Shown one piece after another: positions 50,085 to 60,701 of a DNA stretch of 64,000 nt (position 1 is its first letter; every line of letters begins with the position of its first letter). The notes under the pieces are model-generated. The model saw only the letters and a list, made by a program, of their open reading frames with translations. It was not told the DNA's origin and searched no databases. A program made the translations under genes and the position numbers. The stretch spans positions 1-64,000 of the forward strand of contig JAJKFJ010020804.1 of assembly GCA_027382625.1 (NCBI GenBank), written 5' to 3'. The stretch comes from Tetmemena sp. SeJ-2015 (Eukaryota; Ciliophora; Spirotrichea; Sporadotrichida; Oxytrichidae).

Positions 50085-50350
50085 TCTTCTCAGAAAACTT
50101 GTGGGAGCTGTGGACAACTCTCGCAAGCTTGAGAGGCTTGCAATCAAACCAAAGCAGAAAGTACTTGCACAGTCACCATCAAGTCTTTTTCCCAAACTTC
50201 TTTTTCTACTATTTAATTTTCACAGTGCCTTGGGCCATGCCTCCAACCAGCTTTAGATGGCTAGAATTCATACAAAGATATTTGGCAGCTACTTTTTTAG
50301 CATTCCTAGATATGATTGCAATTAACCACACCTCAGTCAACGTCCAGGAT
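50085..50350 (-). pseudogene. GC-rich island; possible relic of a UPF0390/DUF2462-type small gene
   Basis: This 300 bp island is clearly richer in G+C than its surroundings. On the minus strand an ATG at 50,236-50,238 starts MAQGTVKIKQQKKKFGKKT, ending in TGA at 50,179-50,181. The same frame later gives KPLKLARVVHSSHKFSEKI. Proteins of the UPF0390/DUF2462 family begin MAQG, are Lys-rich, and have a K-P-K-K-x-R-V-V type segment, so the order fits. However, TGA codons interrupt it, and the + strand is also open here (85 and 60 codons, longer in ciliate code). This could be an undetected MDS, a relic or a coincidence. Confidence 0.3.
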
Positions 50351-53300
50351 GGATAGTACAGAGAGATTAATCTCAGCTAGAATAAATATTTTGTACCTAG
50401 ATATTTAAAATATGTTTGAGCTCTGATATGGGAATTAATCTAGAATACTAAATATTGATTGAATTATCCTTGTATATATACTACATCATCATATATCATT
50501 GCTACTTTTCAAAATTCTTGAAAGATTATAATCTCTAATTCCAGTTAAGTTGTATATGTGGACTGTTGTCTATAATTCGAAGTCACGTTTTAGTTGTGAG
50601 TAGACTAAGACATTCGGACTCTTTGTCTCATGTAGTAGTGATTTATGAAATTGTAAAGGTGCTCTAGATTTGAGCGATATATCTTTAAACAGCAGTATAC
50701 TGAGAGAGAGTATTTGAAGAGGCCAAATACGCTGGACTCTAAGAGAGACACTCACACTTATCTATACCACTGAGAATACAAGATCACATGATCGACATCG
50801 TCATTCTTCTTTCTATTCTGTCTCTGTTTGTCAATTCGCTCAAAAAATCATAGGTGCAAGACTCTTTCTTCATTCTTTTGAACCTTAAGTATAATTCAGA
50901 TATTTCTCATAATGTACATTCTTGAGAATGGATTAAGAATTAATTAAGTTAAGAGATGCTACTTACTCAATAGCTTTTATACTGTATTAAAAATTGCTTA
51001 AAATAGTCATGCTCTCCTAGTTATCCATTTCTATAAGTAATAATGATGTAATTTTATAAGTGTTAATATAAACCTTTAAAACTTCTAACCTTATCTCATT
51101 CTCTCTTACAAAGATATAATCAATCATACAGAAAAGTTAAATTTACCTTTGCCATTTTTGACAGTTTATTACTGACTACAAAATAGATTCTTCGTATTTC
51201 TTAATCGAATATGATCTGAGCATATGTATAACATAAATCACATACATTAGAACTAAATTCTTGAGTTTTTGATTGCATAGCTAAGAAACTCAGAGATAGT
51301 AATTCCAAAATAGAGTTATACGAAAACCTCTGTAGTTTTAACATTATGAGTATTATATAACTATTAATATCTGTAGAGAGTCTACAGCAGCCAATATCTC
51401 ACGAATGTGAACGTCTAAGATATTTCCGAAAAACACGATAAAATTATGATCTATACTTGTTTATTATTGCTTAAATAACTCACACATGTCTTGTTGCTGC
51501 TAACCAAAAACTTTAGTTATCGATGGCTCCATCAGAGTTTACTAAGTAACTCCTAACGCGATTTAATCTCTTAGTCCTACTCCTACTTCTCTCCTCTTCT
51601 AACTATCTCACGCACTCTACGACTAAACTCCTAATGTAGTACATACTAATTACACTAGTTCGTTTTCAAGAATTCCCAATTTCTTTCAGTCACTAGCTTG
51701 ATCGCCATAGAGATGAGATCGTTACGTATGGACACTAAATCAAAGTAAGATAGCTAGTGTGTAATCTGAAGCCGAGTTGAAGACGACACAACCATGTAAA
51801 AGTTTATAGAACATGTAACATATAGTTTTGCTCAAAGAATAGTATTACATATTTAAATTAAGATCATGAGATAGTTATCGCTTCATAGCGAAGTCCTGCA
51901 ATAACTCTGAATATTACTATATATCCTACAAAAGTAATCCACGATTCTCATATGCATCTGTTCATCCTAGCTTAATTGAATATAGTACTATAATAAGAAT
52001 GGAGAGACACTTCAAAACTCTCAGAAAGAGTCTTGCTCTTCTACTTGAATAATTTGCTCATTAACAAAGTATTTCACACTACATACATATAATACTCTTG
52101 CGAGAGATATATATGATCACAATAACCCATGGGCATGACTTCCATCTTAATCAGATGCGTAGCGGAATTAAAAGTTTTGCTTTACAAACTAATTTAATCA
52201 TTTATGTCATTCTATACTTACAGAAATTAATGTGAAGTAACTTTGAGAAACTAATCTTATTTACTCAAAGTGTTCTGAATTCTAGAGTAGCTGGCATAAC
52301 ACAACTTGAACTACTCCTCTTTTAATCACTTTGACACACACTTCTAAGCAATATCAATACAATATAACTCCTCTTCTCAAAGTAGGCTTCCCAAATAACA
52401 CAAAACCCTGAACAAGGCCGGAAGTGGTTTCCGAATACTAAAAATTATTTTAGAAGTGAAGAGTAGGAGCGGTCACATATCACACTCAATATTCTTCATA
52501 TCTAATATCTGAATCTCTAGCAAAATGCTTTTGTTAATGACTATAAATAGCTATGTAGAGCCTTTTACATCCCTATAAGAGTCAATCATTCTACAATTTA
52601 TATAATTAAGAAACTGTCAATAAGATAACTATACCCAGCTTCTATATTTGAAAAAGTGCATATATTCTGAGTTGAACATGTAGCCATAGTGTCCGTCTCT
52701 ATATATATTATTTAAATAAATATTGGATATATAAGGAATATAAATTTACTAATCATGCTTGTTCTATTCGTAAAGAAGTCGATGTAACTAACTAGCCGAT
52801 AATACTCAAATTATTATCATATAAACATTATAAATAGAGAGCTTTATACATCGTTCCATTATAATATGTTTCTATCCTAAAACCAATAAGGTATATATTA
52901 ATTTTTTAACTGTTCTCGAAAAAGAATATAAAATTTAGTTATTTAATTGTGCATAAATTAAAATTTTATGTTATTGAAATTACATTGATGAAGAATTATT
53001 TAGAGAATGAAAGCATTATAAAGTCTTAGACTCACGCCGATTACAGACACTATACAAATAGCATATCACATTACCTTGTCAAACTAATAACAAAACCAAT
53101 AGCTTACGAGCAAGAGCAGAAAAATAAGAGATTATTATAGTCTCACTTCAATGCAAACACTACTGTCAATATATATGTCTCTTACTTCTTATTATATGAG
53201 TCACTATGCATCTCAGAGAAAAATTTTTTCTTTAGAGAGGTCTCATCAAAAGAGTATCTTTACTAGATATCAATCAATAGATTAGCCATATATTGTTGTC

Positions 53301-56300
53301 TATTAAATACAGAAACTTCTCTCATCAGTATTAGTTGCGCATATCAATCATATCTTTTGTGACAATATGAAGAAAATTAATATAACTAATTTTGTGAAGA
53401 ACCAATGAAATTGTCGAACTGGATAGAGAGCAATACTTTCCACTGTGAAGATTGAATATTAAATATAAAATTATTAATATATTTTTAGGAAACTATAAAA
53501 AGATACTCAAGAGATTGCTCATCTCAGCTTATACAAGATGCTCAATTAACGAAGGTATATATGCCACAGAGTTAGGCGAGAGTATAGAGAAAGTTAAAGG
53601 GACACACAGTAGAAAACGTCATTATAAAGAAGGCAACATTCCACGGCTAACTCTATCACGCCACAGTAAGGGAACAATTTTATAAAATAAAAATAAACAA
53701 TCACACCCGACATTGTTTATCAATAAAGAGGAGCAGTCATTTACTATGATAAATTGAAATAAATTTCTCTATGCGTACTCCTCTTCGATCCTCACAATAA
53801 TGCACGATTCCGGAAGATAAAGTACACAAACCTTAATATTATCACTGAAGAAGTAAAGCTAAACTAATGTATGAAAATAGGAGTGGTAAACTGTAAAATA
53901 AATATGAGTATAATAAAAATCATTGATATACAAGCCTAGTAGCGTCCAATTAGAAGAGAACATTCTTATAAATCATTAACATTTACCTAATAGCTTCAAT
54001 ATATGTAAATGTGTACTAGCACTCCGTAAGAAGATGATAAATTACATATTTCTATAACTAGAAACTCCTTGAGTAACGAAGAAAATTAGTATATGTGTAT
54101 ATATATATTTTCATTTATATCTATTCTTTGATTTCTCTATCTTCGTTGTATTTCTTTTTTTTTTGCTCGATATAGTCCTTTTATATTATTTGCTTTCTTA
54201 TGATTTGAAAATATTCATTATCGATATTAAAAGTTATCGTATTCTTTTATTTATTATTATGAAATTTAGTCTATATTTATATTTTGATCTTCGGTTTAAA
54301 TTTATCTATCCTCTCTTTACTATACAGGACGCAATTCTAGTGAGTGCCTCTCCTCGTACCAGTCGTATAATTGACGCATAGATGTGACAATCAGCCCTGT
54401 ACGAACTCTCTACCAAAAGACTTTAAATCTAAGGTATGTTAGTTTAATAATAATGGTTATATTATAAACTACCTAAATTAACACATTAGTAGTGCGAGTC
54501 AGAATCCTTCTCCACAAGACGTACTCAGAGTAGTATTTCTAAAAAAAAAAAAACCCAACGATTTTCAAGAAAACTTTATTTTCTATATCGTATTATCAAG
54601 TCTAATAAAATGATTTATGATAATCACTACAAACCTACTCTCGCATCCTCAATGCCTCGCATCCATTATTACAAGAAACTATGATAGGCTCCCTCCATCT
54701 TCCCATTCAAGTGTATAAAATTTATTCCTTTCAAAATAATTAACCTAAAAGCAGTAGACTTTATATTTTAACTAGGTGAGTAAAATATTTATTAAAAATA
54801 TACGTATCTAGAAAATATCACTTCTACACTAGGTGTGTGTTAGATAGTTTTATCTCACGATAGACATCATAGGTGTATCACAGATTCAATCTATTATCGC
54901 AGACATCCATAATAAAAAATTATCGAACAATTACAGATTGGACTAAAAAGTTATTACTGCATTCCCGCCCGCTAGGAATCAGTCTACTCATTCCGCAATA
55001 TTTACGAAAGGCGCTTTTCTAATATTGAACAGTCCTATTTCGATTATCAAAGAACCAGTTTAAAACAAACTATTAAATCCGTGAGAATTTTCTTAGAACT
55101 CGGTCTATAAGAGCACAGATATTTAATTATAGCAAACAGGTGGACCAAGAACAGAAAAATCCTACAATACCAATCCAGAAAATATAACTATATATTGAAG
55201 CACTTAGATATTCATTTGTTTCTTCTAGTTAAATTGAGAAATGAACAAAATGCAAAAGCATTCTCTAAATACATCCACATCTAGATCATCTTCTTTAACA
55301 TTCAGTAAAAAGCATATTGATCTCATTTCTTTGTTCTGTAACTTGATGTATGCATATTGGACACACTCAAACAAATGTCAGAACGTTCCTTTTATAAGTC
55401 ACGAGATATAATAGAAACTCACTTCATAAATGCCACTGCAATTCTATGAGGGCCTTCTCCAATAACACACTAACTCAGCAGAAAAACGTACATAAATATA
55501 ATTGGTATGCTATTGAGAAGATCACTAAACATATTGCAGCATGAGTGTCAATATGAGAGAGCTTATCAAATTCGGAAATGAAATTGTCACGCGCGCCATA
55601 CTCCAACCTATAGATCCAGGCACCCTTTCAGATTTAATTGTGATCCTGCTCATTCGTCAGAGCACATTCGGAACTGGCGTATTTATTTACGATTCTTTTT
55701 CATATACACCGTCAGGAGGAGAGGGAGTTGTTGTGAGAAGATAATGCTAGCCCACGTGACGAAGATATGAGCGAGCGAAGTTACAATCCAAATTTCAAAA
55801 GTTAGATTATAGAGACAAAAAGTGATTACTTATAGCTCTTATAATGCGTCCTAGCCGTAAATGGTTAAGACTCACAGGATCTAGGCTAATACTATGAAAT
55901 TTTAAGTTCATCTCATATATAATATATATCAAAAATCTTTGATTATATTCACTTCTATTAAGTGCAATTAGTTGCTTTTATGTTATATAAGAGTTTTTTT
56001 TGACATTCCCAAGCTGAGCAGTTCTCAATCACCTTGAACTTTATAGATTCAGTTACTTCTTGCTGTGCGTTGCAATATACCAAATAGCGAAAACAATCAT
56101 TATATTTAAGTGAAAATACAGAGTCTCAAGACACTTCGTAATTTATTATTACTTTCGTGTACTATAAACTGAATTTTTATAGCTTATATTATATACGAAC
56201 CCGTGAAGCCTAGATGATCCTTTATGTATTTTCTCCAGTAGCACTACCTCTACAAAACATTACAATTTATCACAAAAGATTTTGCTTAGAAAAAATTATA

Positions 56301-57950
56301 AATACGTTTGCGGCGTGCACTGCGCTATTGTCGACAAAAAAGAATAGAGCATAAGAGTACAGCGAAAAGCTACCTAGAAATATGAGAGTGAAATAAAGTA
56401 TGAATCTATCACGCGTTCTGACACTCTCACACAACAATCCAAGTAAACCGAGACTCGCTGTCTTACATAAATAAAAGTGCTCTCGTACTCCTGATCATAA
56501 TCACACTATGCGAACAAGAACTGATGCGAAACTTTATGCTATTACGCGTACTACTGATTCTATCAGGACCCAATTTAGATCAGGTAAGTAAGCGTATATA
56601 ACAACTATAAGCTACAAGAGAGAGATTCAAGATGCTTAAACTTATATCTTCACAACATTTTACCTTTCAGTGAAAGCTACATCATAACTTATCTACGCAT
56701 AGATCTTATATATGTACTCAGATCAAAGCTTTACTCTTAATATTTTATCAAAGCTGAATTCAATCAATTCCTATTGTTTCATATTTTTCTTTATTTAATT
56801 ATAGAAGTAGACTTGTTCACTCCTGTTAGAGCATCTTACTTCGCATTGCAACTCTGTTAAGAAACTGTTATCATTTAATGCACTTCAACGACGAGTACGT
56901 TATCGAAATCTACTAAAGCCACAGTCTTTAACTTTTCAATGCCTCTACATTTAGCATAAATTAGAAGAGTATAATAAAATGACTTGGCTGACAAGATCCA
57001 TTGAGAATTCTGATCCACATTATTTTGTGCATTACATTTCTTACCATAATCCCTTTTATCCTGGTATATAATTATTTCTTTACTATAATATTAAATTTAA
57101 TCTGCCTTTCAGCATTTGCATATTTCTCTGCAATAGCAAACCCTCCGCTGATCCACAATTTAATAATGTCTAAAAAAATATTATAAATTTCTAAAGTGTA
57201 TGATTGAACAATTTTCAATTATAAGATTATCAAGTATAGATGATTTATACTCTTCACTAATAATTAATGATAGGATGATTTTAACGGTTGACATAATAAA
57301 GCAATTTAATCATCATGAAATATCGAAAACAGAACTATACGATGTACATGTTTTAGTATACTCTTTAGCCGACAACGTTGCAATATTAGAGTTTAAATCC
57401 TCTATCTATTATTCGTTTTTGATTGTGTGCGCACCTCTATTCATTCATGGCTATCACACTTCCAGACATATCTTACTACTGTCTCGTAATTAACAATTAT
57501 GTATCTCTGATTCATATATAGAGTATCGATATAATCTTAAACAAAGAGCATTAGAGAAATTGAGAGTTTCATATTTCACAAAAATATCTTATATTACATT
57601 ATCGTAAGTTTAATCAATATTTACTCTCCACCAAGTATGATATAATTTAAAGTATACATCTCTTCAAGAAATTATACGCACAACTGTCTTGAGGATTATA
57701 TTATAATGTGATTTTATTAAGCTTACTTACATAATTTTCAAGTATTTCACAGTATATATTTCCCGTTCCCTCTATAATGAAATAAGGTGAGGGTTAGAAG
57801 AGACACTGGACTATACGTAGCAAAAGACTACAATTTCATAAACTTAATTGTATAAATCCTTTTCCTAACTTATGATTAGATCTACTAATTTCTAGTTATC
57901 TGAGATATAATTAATTTTCTATTAGAGAAACATAAAGAAGACCCACATTA
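50351..57950. other. Gene-poor, less AT-rich domain, second part
   Basis: About 7.6 kb with the same character as 43.9-50 kb. A 67-codon + frame at 55,541-55,744 (starts MSVNMRELIKFGNE) lies in a less AT-rich patch, and hydrophobic + frames occur at 57,001-57,186 and 57,200-57,493. None could be tied to a family. A run of 13 A is at about 54,541. Function unknown; probably germline-limited. Confidence 0.4.
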
Positions 57951-58138
57951 CGCAGTATATCTTGCTTGACCTTAATACTTCATATAGTATCACTAATCTG
58001 TGCTTGTTTTGGATATTGCTCAGTAACACAGAGGCTTCGTGGATTAACAACTCTAATATCTTAACTGAGGAAGATAGAGAGTCATGGCTCTTCATATATG
58101 TGACCTCTTTCTATTTTGTCACGACAACTGCAACAACT

Positions 58139-58181
58139 AATTAAGATTAATCATAAAAGTAAATTGGATCTAAATACAACT
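58139..58181 (+). other. IES splitting the TTVGYGD codons, pointer ACAACT
   Basis: ACAACT occurs at 58,133-58,138 and 58,176-58,181. Removing one copy plus the 37 bp between restores ACT GCA ACA ACT GTG GGG TAT GGA GAC, i.e. TATTVGYGD. The insert contains in-frame TAA codons and is AT-rich. A third ACAACT at 58,124 could serve as an alternative start, but would shorten the conserved sequence. Confidence 0.85.
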
Positions 58182-58334
58182 GTGGGGTATGGAGACTTCT
58201 ATGCAATGAACAGCTGGGAGAAGCTATATTTATTGTTCTTAGAATTTACAGGCATATGCACCTTCTCAGTTATAACTGGTAATATCACCAATCTAAAGTC
58301 TTAGAGAAAGATAGCAGACATCTTGGAAGAAAAG

Positions 58335-58380
58335 GTAAGTTTAATCATCTCATTCTTTAATGATTACTTAAATTCAATAG
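58335..58380 (+). other. Spliceosomal intron in the channel fragment (46 bp)
   Basis: Begins GTAAGT and ends TTCAATAG. It lies between EEK and RSEIESF, the same place as the intron at 62,792-62,829 in the other channel (DKK | SAEIESY). Confidence 0.8.
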
Positions 58381-58746
58381 AGATCAGAGATTGAGAGCTT
58401 CCTATTTGAGATAGATATTTAAACTCCCAAGCAAATTGATGCTGAATGTATAAATTTGGATTTTATTCTTAATATTGCCTCTTCCACTCCCACTCTTCTT
58501 TTATTGTCCTTTTATATTAAAATATTTCTCCAATTACGCATTTGAAAGTTATTAATTTATCAATATTTTATGATTGACAATATATAGAATGATTCGAAAT
58601 TGTAATTAAGTATCGATTCAGTAATTTAATAAAAAAATGTATTAATTCTATATTTAAAGAAAATTGAAAATTGTTAGAGATATTTAATAATTAAGTAAGG
58701 TTGCTTTTAAAAATAGATACCATCATTAGAATACTTGAAGATGCTC

Positions 58747-59445
58747 TCATGACTTTAAATCCCTTAAAGTTTGAGTAGGAACATCCAGAGAATTGAGTGA
58801 AACTAATTTATAAAAACTCATATTTGATGGAAATTTATTGTTCGATTGAATTATACCATCTAGGTAGATCTAGAGTAAAAGAAAGAAACTAATTTAGTTC
58901 AAAATCAACTATCGAATAGGAAGCTGATTGAGCTGTAATGAGACAGATAAACTTGCACCATGTTGATACTTACCCAGATTAAACGAATCTTTAATCATTA
59001 TGAAAATTCATTCAAGATATTAAATGAAAATATTTAATAAATAGTTTAGTTTAAATTTAATATAATCTAAACCTATATTGTTAAAACTGAGGTGAATCCA
59101 CAACAGTAGAACAGTTCTTAATATCAAATCCACTGCAAAAATTTTAAGAATGCCACACTATACTCTCGCATTTGAAATTTTTTTATAAGAAAGTTAGGAA
59201 TTGTAGCTTCTCCTCATCGTACTTCTAAGTTTCACCACATCAATTATTTGATCTTAAGAGCAGAACTTCTTTATATAATTTCTTTATAATAAAGTATTTT
59301 TTGAACAAATTTAAATATTTTCAATCTATCTCGATGAATTAATCAATTGAAAGAAAAGATAATGTATAAAGATTTTGCTTTCTTCACATAAGTATTAATT
59401 CCATTATGCAACTCTTTCCTTCAGTGATGGCAGAGATCCGTATTA
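58747..59445 (-). pseudogene. Family C gene, copy 2 (one TGA interruption)
   Basis: With TAA/TAG as Gln, a single minus-strand frame runs from after a TGA at 59,446-59,448 to TGA 58,747-58,749, about 232 codons. It is broken only by one TGA at 59,008-59,010. It contains MRRSYNSQLSYKKISNARV, a hydrophobic segment ILKIFAVDLILRTVLLLWI, and after the TGA DSFNLGKYQHGASLSVSL. An ATG lies at 58,996-58,998 just after the TGA. The inverted relative at 35.9-36.4 kb confirms coding origin. Family and function were not recognised. It lies between two channel loci but on the opposite strand. Confidence 0.6.
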
Positions 59446-59449
59446 TCAT

Positions 59450-60095
59450 CTAATATAGTCTTAGAGAATGAAAACTCACAGCTCCAAAAACTTACTTCAA
59501 AAAATATGTGGCGATAGAAAAAATGAGTGAACGAAGGAAACAAAAAGGAACTAAAGTGTGGAAGTGTGTTAGAAATACAATTGTGCTTCTCAAGCTGTTA
59601 TCAACGACATTAAAAAATGAGAGCTATATCCACTAATATTATTGTTGACCGTAATATTTATTATTGTTAAATATGAACTTTAGTTCATTTCTGCTAGAGT
59701 TGTATAGTTTCTCTGCTATTGGCGCTACATATGCATAAGATTATGAAACTTGATAAGATCTTTACTATAAGTGACCTTAGATTGAGTATCGTGAGAATCA
59801 TATAACAAAATACTGATACTTCATACTATTCCATTCTGTGCATTTCTCACCAGTCATACGTATCAAGAGACTAAATATGAGTGGACGATCATATATATTG
59901 TAACAGTAGTCATCTAAAATACCAGATAAGCCTTCTACAAATAATATTTTATTAATACTATCAAATAAAAAGAGTAAAATCTTTCAAAGCACAAATAAAC
60001 AGAAACTTTGGCCACCACAACAGATTTAAACATAAAAGGTCACACTCATCATTAAAGAAACTAACGGCTTATCCATCTTCTCAGAATTAAAGTGA
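59450..60095. other. No firmly supported gene
   Basis: Two + frames in ciliate code over 59,960-60,150 (one with KIFQSTNKQKLWPPQQIQT, one with HKQTETLATTTDLNIKG) look mildly protein-like, but I could not join either to a neighbour. This may be the 5' flank of the small gene that follows. Confidence 0.3.
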
Positions 60096-60101
60096 GATTT
60101 A

Positions 60102-60608
60102 ATGGGTGGCTTGCAAAAAGATACAGTCAATTTATATTGGACATCTCAAATAATTATTAAATTAGCTGAATTATTTTTAATTATAATCCTTTTATTCGCC
60201 AAAGAATTTTTAATTTGAAATTAATCAAATTATAATGAAAATATTTGGACTTTTCAATTAGAGCAATATAATTTGAATTTTAATTGAAAATGCTTTAATT
60301 TAAATCCCACTTCCTCAAGTTTGACGACCAAAGATACCTATCCAGTTTCATAGTCAAAAGAAGTTTTACCCACCTTATTTAAGGACAAAGCTAAAGCTGC
60401 TGGATAGAAGAGCATGAATTCTACAGCTCAACTTTAAAAAGGAATCCTCAAAGCTTTTAAAATATTCGCAATTTAATGAAAGCTAAAGTAGATGAGGATT
60501 TACTTGAGATGGAGAAAGAAGTTAACAAGAATAGTCAGAATTAGCTTTCCAAGAAACTTAAGTGACAAACTCAATGATGCTAGAAGATAACTTGAAGGGT
60601 ATTACTGA
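60102..60608 (+). CDS. Small 62-residue protein gene in four MDSs
   Basis: ATG at 60,102 follows an in-frame TGA at 60,093. Removing three pointer-flanked segments (60,117-60,329; 60,387-60,478; 60,554-60,566) leaves 63 codons ending in TGA at 60,606-60,608. At each of the three pointers, 5-10 bp long, the phases agree. The product starts MGGLQKDTYPVSQSKEVLPT and continues with a Lys/Glu/Asp-rich, probably helical part (LLEMEKEVNKNSQNQLSKKL), ending EGYY. MGG at the start would allow N-myristoylation (inference). No family was recognised. It is 93 bp upstream of the channel on the same strand and could share a two-gene macronuclear chromosome or be a separate one. The last IES is the least certain: a 34 bp alternative with pointer AACTT gives the same C-terminus minus seven residues. 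Confidence 0.7.
60117..60329 (+). other. IES 1 of the small gene, 213 bp, pointer AAAGATAC
   Basis: AAAGATAC at 60,117-60,124 and 60,330-60,337 is in the same codon phase (AAA GAT AC). The removed part is very AT-rich and contains a TGA (60,285) in the downstream frame. Confidence 0.75.
60387..60478 (+). other. IES 2 of the small gene, 92 bp, pointer AAAGCTAAAG
   Basis: The ten-base repeat AAAGCTAAAG occurs at 60,387-60,396 and 60,479-60,488. Joining the copies shifts the frame exactly as needed and links FKDKAK to VDEDLLEM. Confidence 0.8.
60554..60566 (+). other. IES 3 of the small gene, 13 bp, pointer AAACT
   Basis: AAACT at 60,554-60,558 and 60,567-60,571. Removal turns LSKKLK-stop into LSKKLNDARRQLEGYY-stop. 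Very short; the alternative is AACTT (34 bp). Confidence 0.5.
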
Positions 60609-60701
60609 TATGTCGCATCTCACTATGATGAAAGTGTTTAATTGAGAAACTAATTTAAATTTTAAAAGTTTATTTAATTAAATTTATTTCCTTAATTTAC
60701 T

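Larger units (their letters stand above)
57962..58455 (+). pseudogene. Potassium channel fragment (pore, S6, linker) with an IES in the selectivity filter
   Basis: The + strand encodes LFWILLSNTEASWINN (end of S5), YVTSFYFVTTTATT, then after a 43 bp insert VGYGDFYAMNSWEKLYLLFL and FTGICTFSVITGNITNL (S6), then DILEEK. A 46 bp GT-AG intron follows (58,335-58,380), then SEIESFLFEIDIQTP. TTVGYGD is the K+ selectivity filter. Every part aligns with the full channel at 62.40-62.93 kb, including the intron position. S5 upstream of about 58,000 is in another frame and homology fades after about 58,440, so only one or two MDSs of this paralogue are here. The rest may lie elsewhere (a scrambled or dispersed locus), or this may be a relic. 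Confidence 0.75.

Noticed and set aside
50074..50356. Two overlapping + frames (60 and 85 codons) on the GC-rich island
   Set aside because: Kept only as an alternative; the minus strand has the more suggestive motif order, but neither strand is proven.
57001..57493. Two + strand frames (61 and 97 codons) that are free of TAA/TAG, the first hydrophobic
   Set aside because: Not alignable to the channel or to any family in the window and bounded by TGA; not enough to call genes.
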